The notes: a model not told the origin generated them from the sequence alone. Shown: positions 18,501-28,848, counted from the stretch's first letter. The stretch: DNA of 64,000 bases from Gammaproteobacteria bacterium (GCA_029881795.1 JAOULX010000004.1:1-64000); one strand, 5' to 3'. A program made the numbers and translations.

Positions 18501-18989
18501 ATGAATTTATACCTGAGATTACTGTTAATACTGATAAAATGCAGATTCGGCCCGCCTATGCAAACACTCGATACCTCGATTATAAAACTGCGCGTACTAC
18601 TGAATGATCTCGACCTTAACCGGCACATGAATAACGGTCGTTTTTTAACCATTATGGATCTAGGAAGAATGGACCTTTTAAGCCGAACTGGCACCTTGAA
18701 ACAGGCGATGAAACAACGCTGGATGCCGATAGTTGGCACTGCCAGTATTGATTTTCAGCGTCCATTAAAATTATGGCAGCGCTATGAACTGCACAGCAGA
18801 ATTTATGCTTGGGATGAAAAATGGATTTATCTTGAACAAACCTTTATCAGTCGTGGCAAACTGATTGCCAAGGCACGAATCAAGGGTCTGCTGCGTGGCA
18901 AGGATGGTAATATTGCACCGCAAATTGTTATCGATAGCATTCAACCCGGACTGGTCAGCCCGGTTGCGGCAGAAAAGCAAATATTTTAA
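18501..18989 (+). CDS. Acyl-CoA thioesterase-like (hotdog-fold, 4HBT) protein
   Basis: A protein of about 162 residues with the hotdog-family region LNDLDLNRHMNNGRFLTIMD, where Asp/His/Asn correspond to the 4HBT active-site helix start. It resembles THEM6/FcbC-like thioesterases, and the substrate is unknown. I chose ATG 18501, which has GAGCAGG at 18485-18491, rather than the in-frame TTG at 18483. The hydrophobic N-terminus (MNLYLRLLLILIK) may associate with the membrane. It follows the SGNH gene and precedes an LTA-synthase-like gene, which hints at a lipid-related group. Confidence 0.8.
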   Translation: MNLYLRLLLILIKCRFGPPMQTLDTSIIKLRVLLNDLDLNRHMNNGRFLTIMDLGRMDLLSRTGTLKQAMKQRWMPIVGTASIDFQRPLKLWQRYELHSRIYAWDEKWIYLEQTFISRGKLIAKARIKGLLRGKDGNIAPQIVIDSIQPGLVSPVAAEKQIF

Positions 18990-19100
18990 ACTGCCAACTG
19001 ATCGTAAGCGCAACGGACAGCCTGATTACTGAACATAAAAGCGCGTCTTTAGCGCTCTGTGCAGGCGGATTCATACTAATGAAATAAGGAAGCGAATCGT

Positions 19101-20861
19101 TTGTTTTATTCGACATTAAGCGTTTTGTTTGGCTATCGGTACCTCGTTAGCGTATTCATTGGCTACTTTGTTATCAGTGGCTGCTTCCGTTTTATTCTGG
19201 CCACTGACCATCAGGCATTAACCGGCAACACCTTTCTTTATGGCCTTAGAATGGATCTGATTATAATCAGTCTTTTTTCATTCCTCTCGGTCATTTTATA
19301 TAGTGTTAACCTACATAAAGCCAACCGCATCTATCTCGGGCTGATATTTTCTGTGTTTATTTTTCTTGAAATGATAAACCTGCATTTTTTTGCTGAATTC
19401 AATCTGCGCCTGAATTATTTATTGATCGATAATCTTGCGTATTTAGGCCAGATTTTACCCAGTCTGTTTGCAGACTACCGTTTCAGCCTTATTTCGACTC
19501 TGATTTTATTGCCGGCTGTTTTTTATATTGTGTTTCGATACTCCGCGGTTTTTTTTAAACAAAACACCCCGTTAAAACAAAACCTGATTGCACTGCCTTT
19601 TTTATTATTTATCCTGCTGTTAAGCAGTCGCGGCTCTTTAGGCCAAGCCGCTCCCAGCCCGAGCTATTACTCATGGTCATCTGATAACAGCATAAATGAA
19701 ATCAGCACCAATACCGTTCATTCATTACTATCATCTTTTATCTTTCACGAAGAAGATAATCTGTATATGTACGGACAGGCACCGACCTTATTAAAAAAAC
19801 GTTTCGGACAAACCATTCAGAGCTCTTTGAAAAAGAAAAAGCGCATTGTGTTAACCATTATGGAATCGTTCGGCCATCTGTTTGTTGGCAGTCTTGGTGG
19901 TAAAAAAGCCTCCCCTGAATTTGATCGTCTGACTAAAAAAGGCCTGTTCTTTTCCAATATGTATTCTTCATCCAACAGAACAAACCGCGGCATCGAAGCC
20001 ATTTTAAGCTCGATATACCCGTTTGTAGGTCGGACCTATTTGAAATTACCTGATGCACAGGGTGATTTCTGGACGCTTGCCTCAAGCCTAAAGCAACAGG
20101 GCTATCGCACCGTTTTTTTATACGGCGGCGATATAAAATTTGATAATATGAAGTCTTTTTTACTTTCCAATGGCTTTGATGAAATTATTGATAGCAGCAA
20201 TATCGGACTCGATACCAAAGAGTTTTCCTGGGGCTATGCTGATGAAGATATCTACAATAAAGCGATCGGGCTTTTACAAACATCAGACCAACCTATTTTC
20301 CTGACGATTCTGACTTTGTCCAACCATAAACCTTTTGATTTTCCTGAAAACAGGATCAGTCTGTTTCCCGATGCAGATAAAAAAAGTTTTGAAAATGCCA
20401 CCCGCTACGCTGACTGGGCATTAGGAAAATTCAGCCGCGAGATCATTGAAAAAGATTTATTTAATGATTCATTATTAGTGTATGTCGCCGATCACAATGC
20501 CGACGTAAAAGGCTCTAAAATCGTGCCGGTTGAACGCTACCGTATTCCAGCACTCTTTCTTGGGGAGGATATCGGGCCCAGGGAAATAACCGGCGTCACT
20601 CATCAGGCCGACATAGCGCCCACATTATTAGCTGCCGCCGGTATTAACACCACGATTCCGGCGCAGGGCTTTAATATGCTGCAAGCAGAAAAATCACGAG
20701 CACTCATCATTAAACAGAAATCCTATGCTTTTGTGAATGATCAGGGTCAGGTTATTTTTCAGCCTGAACACAAACCGATCGGCAATCAGATACTGACAGA
20801 AGAAGGTTTAGCACTGATCTATAACAGTTATGCCGCTTATAAAAACCACACACATAAGTAA
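19101..20861 (+). CDS. LTA-synthase/MdoB-like sulfatase-family phosphotransferase
   Basis: The 586-residue protein has about five N-terminal membrane segments (residues about 5-175) and then an extracytoplasmic sulfatase-fold domain (about 245-570). Motifs include TIMESFGHLF (metal-binding Glu), SSSNRTNRGIEA (candidate nucleophile Thr) and VYVADHNADVKG (Asp-His metal ligands). Family members move phosphoglycerol or phosphoethanolamine onto glycans or lipids. In a Gram-negative the product is more likely a decorated periplasmic glucan or envelope glycan than lipoteichoic acid. The start is TTG 19101 with AAGGAAG 8 nt upstream. Confidence 0.85.
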   Translation: MFYSTLSVLFGYRYLVSVFIGYFVISGCFRFILATDHQALTGNTFLYGLRMDLIIISLFSFLSVILYSVNLHKANRIYLGLIFSVFIFLEMINLHFFAEFNLRLNYLLIDNLAYLGQILPSLFADYRFSLISTLILLPAVFYIVFRYSAVFFKQNTPLKQNLIALPFLLFILLLSSRGSLGQAAPSPSYYSWSSDNSINEISTNTVHSLLSSFIFHEEDNLYMYGQAPTLLKKRFGQTIQSSLKKKKRIVLTIMESFGHLFVGSLGGKKASPEFDRLTKKGLFFSNMYSSSNRTNRGIEAILSSIYPFVGRTYLKLPDAQGDFWTLASSLKQQGYRTVFLYGGDIKFDNMKSFLLSNGFDEIIDSSNIGLDTKEFSWGYADEDIYNKAIGLLQTSDQPIFLTILTLSNHKPFDFPENRISLFPDADKKSFENATRYADWALGKFSREIIEKDLFNDSLLVYVADHNADVKGSKIVPVERYRIPALFLGEDIGPREITGVTHQADIAPTLLAAAGINTTIPAQGFNMLQAEKSRALIIKQKSYAFVNDQGQVIFQPEHKPIGNQILTEEGLALIYNSYAAYKNHTHK

Positions 20862-20878
20862 GCTGAGTATAAAGCCTT

Positions 20879-21241
20879 CTAGTTCGGCGAACTGTCTAAA
20901 TGCATTAATACAAACTGCCTGACGGCTTCATCGATTAATGAAGATTGCTTTATGAAGAGCTGGCGTATTGCCGGCAGATCATAAGCCGTATGCTGGGTAA
21001 GAATCGGTGTGGCTTTATAATGACCATGACGATTTTCTCCGCTATCAACCAGCTCATGAACAAAACCCGCCGATGGCTTCCAGCTTAAGGCTTTTTCCTG
21101 CTGCAATTTATCATAACAAAGCTGAAAGCCGACAATCTCAGTCGCCTGCTGCCACACAATTAAGTCCATATCTTCCCCACTGAACCAGCGTCTGGATGGC
21201 TCCTCTGGTATTTGACGTGTAGCCCGAATTTCTTTTAGCAT
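20879..21241 (-). CDS. Conserved hypothetical protein, function unknown
   Basis: This 120-residue protein is not recognised. It has no signal peptide or membrane segment. Its most striking segment is EEPSRRWFSGEDMDLIVWQQ near residues 13-32, followed by a region like GFVHELVDSGENRHGHYKAT. It starts 13 bp after uvrB on the same strand, so it is probably co-transcribed. Its tail meets the LTA-synthase-like gene with only 17 bp between the convergent stops. Confidence 0.75.
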   Translation of the reverse strand: MLKEIRATRQIPEEPSRRWFSGEDMDLIVWQQATEIVGFQLCYDKLQQEKALSWKPSAGFVHELVDSGENRHGHYKATPILTQHTAYDLPAIRQLFIKQSSLIDEAVRQFVLMHLDSSPN

Positions 21242-21254
21242 CTGTCGTTACTCT

Positions 21255-23261
21255 TTACTTTAAACCCAGCAGCTTCTCATTAATGGCTTGAACTTTATCT
21301 CGTATCGCAGCGGCTTCTTCAAACTCAAGATTTTTTGCATGTTCATGCATCTGCTGTTCCAGTTTTTTCATTTCCTGGGCCAGCTGTTTATCTGTCATCT
21401 GCTGATATTGCTGCATGGGCTCTGCAACATGGCGCTCGTCAATACTGAAGGCTTTATGCTGATAACCGGTTTGCATCACATCCGCCACGGCTTTTTTAAT
21501 ACTGGTCGGAGTAATACCATGAGCCAGATTATATTCATGCTGTTTCTGACGGCGTCTTTGGGTTTCATCAATGGCTTTTTTCATTGATTTGGTAATTTTA
21601 TCTCCATACAAAATAGCTTTGCCATTAAGGTTTCTGGCTGCCCGTCCAATGGTCTGTATCAATGACCTTTCTGAACGCAAAAAACCCTCCTTATCGGCAT
21701 CCAAAATAGCGACTAGTGAAACCTCGGGCATATCAAGGCCTTCTCTTAACAGGTTAATTCCGACCAGCACATCAAATTCACCCAGCCGCAAATCACGGAT
21801 AATTTCAGTGCGCTCAACCGTATCGATATCAGAATGTAAATACCTGACTCTGACGCCGTGTTCACTCAGGTAATCCGTCAGGTCCTCAGACATGCGTTTG
21901 GTTAATGTCGTAATCAGTACACGCTCATTAATTTCAGAGCGCTTATTAATTTCAGAAAGCACATCATCAACCTGAGTAGCCACAGGTCTCACTTCAATTT
22001 CAGGATCCAGTAAACCGGTTGGCCTGACAAGCTGTTCAAGCACATTATCGGAGTGCTCTTCTTCATAGATTGCCGGTGTGGCCGAGACATAAATCGCCTG
22101 CGGTTTTAAGCGTTCCCATTCCTCAAAACGCAAAGGCCGGTTATCCAGCGCAGACAGCATCCGAAAACCATAATTCACCAGATTTTCTTTACGCGAACGG
22201 TCACCTTTGTACATCGCACCTAGCTGCGGCACAGTGACGTGACTTTCATCAACAACTAATAAGGCATTATCGGGCAGATAATCATACAGACACGGTGGCG
22301 CTTCACCCGGAGCACGGCTGGATAGATAACGGGAATAGTTTTCGATGCCGTTGCAGTAACCCATCTCACGGATCATTTCGATATCGTACTGGGTACGCTG
22401 CTCCAGTCGCTGAGCCTCGACCAGCTTGTTCTCATCACGCAGCTGTTGAAGCCGCTCCTTGAGTTCTGCTTTGATTTCATCAATGGCATTAATCAAGGTA
22501 CTTCTGGGTGTGACATAATGGGTCTTGGGGTAAATAGTCAGGCGCGACACTTTACGTATCACTTCGCCTGTCAGCGGATCAAAGAAACTCAGCTGCTCGA
22601 TTTCATCATCAAATAACTCCAGTCGAATCGCTTCTTTATCGGATTCAGCCGGGAAAATATCAATCACTTCACCGCGAACCCGGTAACAACCACGAGTCAG
22701 CTCAAGATCGTTGCGGGTATATTGCAGCTCGGCCAGCCGTCTGAGCACTTCTCTCTGATCTATGATATCGCCTTTAACCATATGCAATACCATGCTGAAA
22801 TATAATTCCGGATCACCTAACCCATAGATCGATGAGACAGTGGCTACAATGATGGTATCTTCTCTTTCTAATAAGGCCTTGGTAGCAGAAAGTCGCATCT
22901 GCTCAATATGTTCATTAACCGAAGCGTCTTTTTCGATAAACGTGTCACTCGCAGCGACATAGGCTTCCGGCTGATAATAATCATAATAGGAAACAAAATA
23001 TTCCACAGAGTTCTCCGGGAAAAAATCTTTCATCTCACCATAAAGCTGAGCCGCCAGGGTTTTATTTGGCGCCAGTAATAGCGTGGGTCGCTGTACCTGC
23101 TCGATCACATTAGCAATCGTAAAGGTCTTGCCTGATCCGGTGACGCCTAATAATGTCTGACCTGCCAGACCATCATTTAATCCTTCAACCAGACCTTTTA
23201 TTGCTGTCGGTTGGTCGCCAGCTGGTGTATATTCTGTATGTAATTTAAAAGTTTTAGACAT
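21255..23261 (-). CDS. uvrB: Excinuclease ABC subunit B
   Basis: The 668-residue UvrB has Walker [11 protein letters not shown] (about 39-48), the beta-hairpin region [11 protein letters not shown], the DEAD-like VVDESH, helicase motifs QTIGRAARN and a C-terminal UVR domain ([16 protein letters not shown]) that binds UvrC. It loads onto DNA with UvrA and verifies damage in nucleotide excision repair. The length is standard. A small unknown gene follows at 13 bp. Confidence 0.97.
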   Translation of the reverse strand: MSKTFKLHTEYTPAGDQPTAIKGLVEGLNDGLAGQTLLGVTGSGKTFTIANVIEQVQRPTLLLAPNKTLAAQLYGEMKDFFPENSVEYFVSYYDYYQPEAYVAASDTFIEKDASVNEHIEQMRLSATKALLEREDTIIVATVSSIYGLGDPELYFSMVLHMVKGDIIDQREVLRRLAELQYTRNDLELTRGCYRVRGEVIDIFPAESDKEAIRLELFDDEIEQLSFFDPLTGEVIRKVSRLTIYPKTHYVTPRSTLINAIDEIKAELKERLQQLRDENKLVEAQRLEQRTQYDIEMIREMGYCNGIENYSRYLSSRAPGEAPPCLYDYLPDNALLVVDESHVTVPQLGAMYKGDRSRKENLVNYGFRMLSALDNRPLRFEEWERLKPQAIYVSATPAIYEEEHSDNVLEQLVRPTGLLDPEIEVRPVATQVDDVLSEINKRSEINERVLITTLTKRMSEDLTDYLSEHGVRVRYLHSDIDTVERTEIIRDLRLGEFDVLVGINLLREGLDMPEVSLVAILDADKEGFLRSERSLIQTIGRAARNLNGKAILYGDKITKSMKKAIDETQRRRQKQHEYNLAHGITPTSIKKAVADVMQTGYQHKAFSIDERHVAEPMQQYQQMTDKQLAQEMKKLEQQMHEHAKNLEFEEAAAIRDKVQAINEKLLGLK

Positions 23262-23307
23262 TGCTCTACAATTAACATTATTAGAAAATCGATATCAGGA
23301 AATCTTA

Positions 23308-24492
23308 GTGGATATAAAAACTGCAAACCGCCTGTCCCGCGTTAAACCATCACCTACTCTTGCTGTTACCGCTCTTGCCAATCAACTAAAAGCTGAAGGC
23401 AAAGATGTGGTTGGCCTCGCCGCAGGTGAACCGGATTTTGATACTCCTGATCATATCAAACAAGCCGCTATTGAAGCGATCCAAAACGGTTTTACACGAT
23501 ATACCGCTGTGGATGGCACACCCAGCCTGAAGCAGGCCATTATAACCAAGTTCTCACGAGATAATGGTCTTGATTACACCGCCGATCAAATTCTGGTTTC
23601 CAGCGGCGGCAAACAGAGCTTTTATAACCTTGCTCAGGCGCTGTTAAATCCGGGTGACGAAGTGATCATCCCGGCGCCGTACTGGGTTTCATATCCTGAT
23701 ATGGTGCTGTTAGCCGATGCCGAACCGGTAATTGTCGCGGCAGATCAGTCACAGGATTTTAAAATTACTGCGGAACAGCTGGAAGCGGCGATCACGCCTA
23801 AGACGCGTTTATTTGTGATCAACAGCCCGTCTAACCCGTCAGGCAAAGCCTATAGCCGGGCAGAGCTAAAAGCGCTGGCCGACGTCTTAAAAAAATATCC
23901 TGAGATTATCATTGCCACCGATGATATGTACGAGCTGATGATCTGGAATGATGAAGGCTTTAATAACATTCTGAATGTAGCACCTGATCTATACAACAGA
24001 ACCGTGGTACTTAACGGGGTTTCAAAAGCCTATTCAATGACCGGCTGGCGCATTGGTTATGCCGGCGGCCCTGCCGACCTGATAAAAGCGATGAAGAAAA
24101 TTCAGTCACAGAGCACCTCCAATCCCTGTTCGATTTCACAGGCAGCTGCTGAAGCCGCATTAAATGGTGATCAGAGCAGTGTCAAGATGATGAGAGATGC
24201 CTTCAAAGATCGCCATGACTATGTGGTACGACGCCTCAACACTATTAAAGGTGTTGATTGTGTTGAAAGTGACGGCACATTCTACAGCTTCCCTAATTTT
24301 CAGGCCGCTATTGACGCACTGGATGACGTCAGTGACGATGTCGAACTGGCCGAGAAATTACTGGCGGACGTCGGTGTCGCACTGGTCCCTGGTTCTGCTT
24401 TTGGTGCCCCCGGACACCTGCGACTTTCATTTGCTACCAGCATGGAAAACCTCGAACAGGCATTAAGCCGAATTAATTCCATATTTAATTAA
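23308..24492 (+). CDS. Pyridoxal-phosphate aspartate aminotransferase (class I, type Ib)
   Basis: The 394-residue class I/II aminotransferase has AGEPDFDTPDHIK near the N-terminus, SPSNPSGKAYS, the PLP lysine in NGVSKAYSMTGWRIGYAGG and a C-terminal LRLSFA. These match the AspC/AatA type Ib enzymes, which interconvert aspartate and oxaloacetate, some also using prephenate. Substrate range cannot be read from sequence. The start is GTG 23308 with CAGGA upstream. It is divergent from uvrB, with 46 bp between the start codons. Confidence 0.9.
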   Translation: MDIKTANRLSRVKPSPTLAVTALANQLKAEGKDVVGLAAGEPDFDTPDHIKQAAIEAIQNGFTRYTAVDGTPSLKQAIITKFSRDNGLDYTADQILVSSGGKQSFYNLAQALLNPGDEVIIPAPYWVSYPDMVLLADAEPVIVAADQSQDFKITAEQLEAAITPKTRLFVINSPSNPSGKAYSRAELKALADVLKKYPEIIIATDDMYELMIWNDEGFNNILNVAPDLYNRTVVLNGVSKAYSMTGWRIGYAGGPADLIKAMKKIQSQSTSNPCSISQAAAEAALNGDQSSVKMMRDAFKDRHDYVVRRLNTIKGVDCVESDGTFYSFPNFQAAIDALDDVSDDVELAEKLLADVGVALVPGSAFGAPGHLRLSFATSMENLEQALSRINSIFN

Positions 24493-24500
24493 TTTAGCTA

Positions 24501-24527
24501 TTGACCGACGAAAGGTGAATCTATAAT
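24501..24527 (+). promoter_or_regulatory. Probable sigma-70 promoter of tRNA-Asn
   Basis: TTGACC (24501-24506) and TATAAT (24522-24527) are 15 bp apart, or 17 bp if TAATAT at 24524-24529 is used. Transcription would begin about 20 nt before the mature tRNA. Confidence 0.6.
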
Positions 24528-24553
24528 ATAGCGCCCTCTGTTGAAGAGCATGT

Positions 24554-24629
24554 TCCCTGATAGCTCAGTTGGTAGAGCAACGGACTGTTAATCCGTTTGT
24601 CCCTGGTTCGAGTCCAGGTCGGGGAGCCA
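24554..24629 (+). tRNA. tRNA-Asn (anticodon GUU)
   Basis: A 76-base cloverleaf with encoded CCA. The acceptor TCCCTGA pairs with TCGGGGA. The D arm holds AGCTCAGTTGGTAGAGC, the anticodon loop is CTGTTAA (anticodon GTT), and the T arm has GGTTCGAGTCC. Confidence 0.97.
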
Positions 24630-24779
24630 CTTCTTTCTTCACAGCTCTACTCCTTCAAAAAAAACCTTGTTTCATCGCTATTTACTACTTTCTTTCATTA
24701 AAACTGTTGTCTGTATGGCTTTCTTTGCATATTGTGTCTAAAATGTTAAAAGTATGTTACAAAAAAACAAGGATATACC

Positions 24780-25490
24780 GTGCTAATAGCTATTATTGAA
24801 GATGACGTAGATCAGTCACGAATGCTATCTATCTGGCTGGAAGCTGCAGGACACGTTCCCAGTATTTTCGGCACCGCCGAAACCTTTCTCGAAAAAAACA
24901 CTATTGATGATTTTGACATTCTGATTCTTGACTGGGACCTTCCCGGCATTGACGGAATCGAGTTACTTCGCATTATCAGAGAAGACAAAAAACTCAACAC
25001 CACCGTGCTCTTTGCAACCCGCCATGAAAGCAAAACCGACATCGTCACAGTGCTCGAGGCCGGTGCTGATGATTACATGGTCAAACCGGTTGACCGGCGC
25101 GAATTACTGGCCCGACTAAATACTCTTAAACGCCGCAAGTCTGATGATGTTGCACCTGTCTCCAGCCAAATCATTGCCGGCGAATTTAAACTCGATGATA
25201 AAACTCACCGCCTGACACGTCATGGTGAGATTCTGGAATTAACACCTAAAGAATATGAACTGGTATCGTATCTGTTCACTAATCTGGAACAGGTTTTATC
25301 GAGAGCCGATTTATTATCCCATGTCTGGGGTTGTGATGCGGATATCAATACCCGCACCGTCGACACCCATATCAGCCGGATCCGCAAGAAGCTTTCTTTA
25401 ACACCGGAAAATGGCTGGAAACTTGAATCGATTTATCACTACGGTTATCGACTCGAGCAAATCAATGACACGGAAACCGAAGCTGTCTGA
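24780..25490 (+). CDS. OmpR/PhoB-family response regulator, orphan
   Basis: The 236-residue protein has a receiver domain (about 1-118: acidic IIEDD, phospho-acceptor Asp in LILDWDLPG, Lys in MVKPVDR) and a winged-helix domain (about 130-228, with RTVDTHISRIRKKL). The start is GTG 24780 with AAGGA upstream. No histidine kinase lies next to it; it stands between tRNA-Asn and fdxA. Its target genes and stimulus cannot be inferred. Confidence 0.9.
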   Translation: MLIAIIEDDVDQSRMLSIWLEAAGHVPSIFGTAETFLEKNTIDDFDILILDWDLPGIDGIELLRIIREDKKLNTTVLFATRHESKTDIVTVLEAGADDYMVKPVDRRELLARLNTLKRRKSDDVAPVSSQIIAGEFKLDDKTHRLTRHGEILELTPKEYELVSYLFTNLEQVLSRADLLSHVWGCDADINTRTVDTHISRIRKKLSLTPENGWKLESIYHYGYRLEQINDTETEAV

Positions 25491-25578
25491 GCCAATCACA
25501 ATAATATATTAGTGGTTTTTAATTAAACCATTAATATATGATATTCTTTAGCCTTCCTTAAAGACCCGACCTGAAGCC

Positions 25579-25902
25579 ATGACTTACGTCGTAACCGATA
25601 ATTGCATACGCTGCAAATATACTGACTGCGTGGATGTATGCCCAGTTGACTGTTTCCATGAAGGCCCTAACTTTCTTGTGATTGATCCTGACGAATGTAT
25701 CGACTGCACACTGTGTGAACCTGCCTGCCCGATTGAAGCTATTTACGCCGAACAGGATGTACCTGATGATATGCAACTATTTATCAGCTTAAATGCAGAA
25801 CTCAGTCAAAGCTGGCCAGTTATCAATCAGATGATTGCCGCGCCAGCAGATGCTAAAAAGTGGGACGGCGTTGAAAACAAACTTAAATACCTTGAACGAT
25901 AA
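25579..25902 (+). CDS. fdxA: 7Fe ferredoxin FdxA ([3Fe-4S][4Fe-4S])
   Basis: The 107-residue protein has cysteines at 9, 12, 17, 21 and 25 and a second set in [17 protein letters not shown]. This spacing matches Azotobacter ferredoxin I, where one cluster is [3Fe-4S] and the other [4Fe-4S]. It is a cytoplasmic low-potential electron carrier. The C-terminal 45 residues are the usual extension of this subgroup. It ends 12 bp before the AddB-like nuclease gene, so the two are probably co-transcribed. Confidence 0.95.
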   Translation: MTYVVTDNCIRCKYTDCVDVCPVDCFHEGPNFLVIDPDECIDCTLCEPACPIEAIYAEQDVPDDMQLFISLNAELSQSWPVINQMIAAPADAKKWDGVENKLKYLER

Positions 25903-25914
25903 GCTCCCGCTACT

Positions 25915-28809
25915 ATGACAGAGAACACCAAGTGCGTTAATGAAAATGCTTTCTTTTTTGTAGCACACGGCCTTAACCTGCAACAAACCATCAGCGAACA
26001 TATCTATCGATTATTTTCTGACCAGTTACCTGATCTGAGTCAGCTGGTGATTATTGTACCGGCACCTGATCTGATTTATACCTTTCGCAGGTTTCTGTTG
26101 TCCTATTTGTCGGCAAACAATATCGACGCCATCATTGGCACTGAAATCACGCCGTTAAAGAAGTGGGTTGAGACCAATCTAAACCTGCCAGAGCAGACAC
26201 CGACATTTATTAATAACCACTGCCGGCAACTGATAATTTTAGAAGCCTTGCAGGCTTACCCTGCTCATTTTAAGGACGAGAATCTGTGGCAAGTGTCGAC
26301 ATCCTTATTACAGTTATTTGACGAACTGACACTCAATAATCTCAACCCGGCTGAGTTCAGTGAAAGCAACTGGCAACAACAGATTCAGTCACACTATGGT
26401 ATCAATAGCAGGCCCCAACACCTGAGCAATGAAGCACAGCTGATTTATCGTTTATGGAGCGCCTGGCATCAGCAACTTGAGGATGAAACCTTAATTGATC
26501 AGACCAGTGCCTATGTAAGACGCCTGCAAAGCAGTTCCACCCAGAGCATAAAAGATAAAGTGTTTATTATTGCTGGTGCAGAGAAACTCACACTGAATGA
26601 AGTGGCGTTAATAAAAAACCTGTCTCAGTCAAATACCGTACACTTTTTTATTCAGGCAGCGCCAGACAATATCGCCCAGCCACAGCACCCCGATCATTTT
26701 GTAAACAGCCTTGTGCAAACGCTGGGGTTTGATCAGAACATCATCAACAATCTGGCACAGCAAGCCATCAATAAGGTGTTTGAGCACGAACTTCCCGTTC
26801 ATCAGCGCAGCCAGGTGGATAACACTAAAACAGATGCCAATACGCTACAGGTTTTTGCTGCCTTTAGTGAGGAGCACGAGTCCAATGCTGTCGATCTGCA
26901 AGTCAGGCAATGGTTATTACAGGGTAAACGCAATATTGCCATCGTCACTGAAAATCGCAAACTGGCAAGACGTGTGCGCGCCCTGTTAGAGCGCGCCGGC
27001 ATCAACCTGGTCGACTCGGTTGGCTGGTCATTATCTACCACCAGTCCCGCTACTATTGTCGAGCGCTGGCTGGAATGTATCGAGCAGGACTTTGCGGCTA
27101 TTACATTTCTGGATTTTATGAAATCACCGTATTTTAAATCTAACCAGAAAGATGATCGCTTACTGCAGGATATTTTCAGATTTGAGCAGGATGTCATCTT
27201 TCACGAAAACATCAGCGGCAATATTGAACGTTATAAAAATGGGCTTCTGCTCAGAAAACAGCGCCTGGCTCACTGGGAAAGCAACAGCTACAACAACATC
27301 AGCAACTTACTCAATGAAATCAATGAGCAATCCGCGGTACTGGTCACGATGTATACAGCCAATAAAAAAACTGCTGCCAGTGAATACCTCAAAGCCTTGT
27401 CGCTGAGCTTAGACGAACTCGGCATAACAAGCGCTTTACAAGCTGATGAAGCCGGTGAACAGGTATTAGCAGAAATCACCCATATGCTCAATGCCTGCGC
27501 CACTGCCAACCCGGAGATGAACTGGTTTGATTTCAGAACCTGGCTCGCAAGCGCTTTCGAAAACCACCATTACAGCCCTAGCAGTGCGGCCTCTCATGTC
27601 AGACTACTGAACCTTAAACAATCGAACAGCGGTTATTACGACGGTCTCATCATCGCCTCTGCTGAAGCCTCTCAGTTACCGGGAGCAGCACCTAAGACTG
27701 CTTTTTTTAATCACCATGTCAGGCGTTCTCTTGGGCTTTCAGACTGGCAACAGCATAAATCAGAAAAGTATTATCTGTTCAGGCGGCTGCTACAAAGCGC
27801 TGATCAGACCCTGATTAGCTACTGCAAAGAAAAAAACAACGAAGAACAGCTGCCTTCTCCTTGGCTGCAAACCATTCTGGACTTTTATCAACTACACAAT
27901 GATGAATCACTTTATCCAGAGCAGTTGTATCAATTGCTGGCTAGCAATAAAACATCCGTGTTCGCTTCAGTTGATATTCCCTTGCCTGATCTCAGCAGCG
28001 CAGCAAAACCGGTTATTGATCACAAACAACGCCCTGCCAGCTTTTCATCCTCGCGACATCAGCGTCTGATCAATTGCCCTTATCAGTTTTTTGCCAGTGA
28101 TGTACTTAACTTAAAAGCCCCGGATGAACTTATTTTAGAATTACAAAAATCCGAGTACGGCCAGAAGGTTCATAAAATACTGGAACTCTATCACCTCGAT
28201 CATAAAAGCGGCGAAAGCTTTGAGCAAAGCTTGTCGCGGCTGCAACGACTATCTGAAGAGGTTTTTAAGGAGCAAGTTGAAGATAACTTTTTACACCGTG
28301 GCTGGTTAAAACGCTGGCTCGACCACTGTGAAAATTACCTCAAATGGCAACAAGTGAGACAGCAGGAATGGCACTTTAGTGAAGCGGAAACCGACCACAC
28401 AGTTAATCTAGGCAATAACACTGAGCTCAAAGGCCGGATCGACCGGATTGATAAACAAAGTTCATCGCTTGCGATTATTGATTATAAAACCAGCAGCAAA
28501 ACCCCGTCTCAAAATGACGTGCTCTGCGGCGAGGAAGTCCAGCTCAGCAGCTATGCCCTGCTGCTTGAGAATGCATCCAAGGTTGAATATTTAAAACTGG
28601 ATGAATCTTATGGCAAGGTTAGCAGCGGTGCAATGCTGCAGGATGAGCAACTCGAAGAGATTGCTTTAAAAACAAAGCAACGATTAGTCGAACTGTTACA
28701 ACAGATCGACAACAATACCGCACTGGTTTCTAACGGCAATCAGGAAGTCTGCCAGTTCTGTAATGTATCCGGACTTTGCCGAGAGAATTTCTGGCGTCTA
28801 AATTCTTAG
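25915..28809 (+). CDS. AddB/RecB-like PD-(D/E)XK nuclease, probable DNA repair protein with Fe-S motif
   Basis: The 964-residue protein resembles the TIGR03623-type probable DNA repair proteins. The N-terminal two-thirds have a helicase-like fold but no Walker A GxGKT, so it is probably an inactive helicase. The C-terminal nuclease domain has GRIDRIDK and AIIDYKTSSK (PD-(D/E)XK core). A Cys in LINCPYQFF and the end motif CQFCNVSGLC give C-xn-C-x2-C-x5-C, the AddB-type [4Fe-4S] signature. The usual UvrD/RecB-like partner is not adjacent. It lies directly behind fdxA and ends at a strong terminator. Confidence 0.85.
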   Translation: MTENTKCVNENAFFFVAHGLNLQQTISEHIYRLFSDQLPDLSQLVIIVPAPDLIYTFRRFLLSYLSANNIDAIIGTEITPLKKWVETNLNLPEQTPTFINNHCRQLIILEALQAYPAHFKDENLWQVSTSLLQLFDELTLNNLNPAEFSESNWQQQIQSHYGINSRPQHLSNEAQLIYRLWSAWHQQLEDETLIDQTSAYVRRLQSSSTQSIKDKVFIIAGAEKLTLNEVALIKNLSQSNTVHFFIQAAPDNIAQPQHPDHFVNSLVQTLGFDQNIINNLAQQAINKVFEHELPVHQRSQVDNTKTDANTLQVFAAFSEEHESNAVDLQVRQWLLQGKRNIAIVTENRKLARRVRALLERAGINLVDSVGWSLSTTSPATIVERWLECIEQDFAAITFLDFMKSPYFKSNQKDDRLLQDIFRFEQDVIFHENISGNIERYKNGLLLRKQRLAHWESNSYNNISNLLNEINEQSAVLVTMYTANKKTAASEYLKALSLSLDELGITSALQADEAGEQVLAEITHMLNACATANPEMNWFDFRTWLASAFENHHYSPSSAASHVRLLNLKQSNSGYYDGLIIASAEASQLPGAAPKTAFFNHHVRRSLGLSDWQQHKSEKYYLFRRLLQSADQTLISYCKEKNNEEQLPSPWLQTILDFYQLHNDESLYPEQLYQLLASNKTSVFASVDIPLPDLSSAAKPVIDHKQRPASFSSSRHQRLINCPYQFFASDVLNLKAPDELILELQKSEYGQKVHKILELYHLDHKSGESFEQSLSRLQRLSEEVFKEQVEDNFLHRGWLKRWLDHCENYLKWQQVRQQEWHFSEAETDHTVNLGNNTELKGRIDRIDKQSSSLAIIDYKTSSKTPSQNDVLCGEEVQLSSYALLLENASKVEYLKLDESYGKVSSGAMLQDEQLEEIALKTKQRLVELLQQIDNNTALVSNGNQEVCQFCNVSGLCRENFWRLNS

Positions 28810-28820
28810 CGTATAAACAA

Positions 28821-28848
28821 AAAAAGGCTGAAATTATCAGCCTTTTTT
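28821..28848. terminator. Intrinsic terminator between convergent genes
   Basis: AAAAAGGCTG, a 7-base loop, then CAGCCTTTTTT forms a stem with a T-run on the plus strand and a matching A-run, so it can serve both the nuclease gene and the convergent propeller gene. Confidence 0.88.

Noticed and set aside
24569-24799. Open frame across tRNA-Asn and its downstream region
   Set aside because: It starts inside the tRNA and has no ribosome site or recognisable product.
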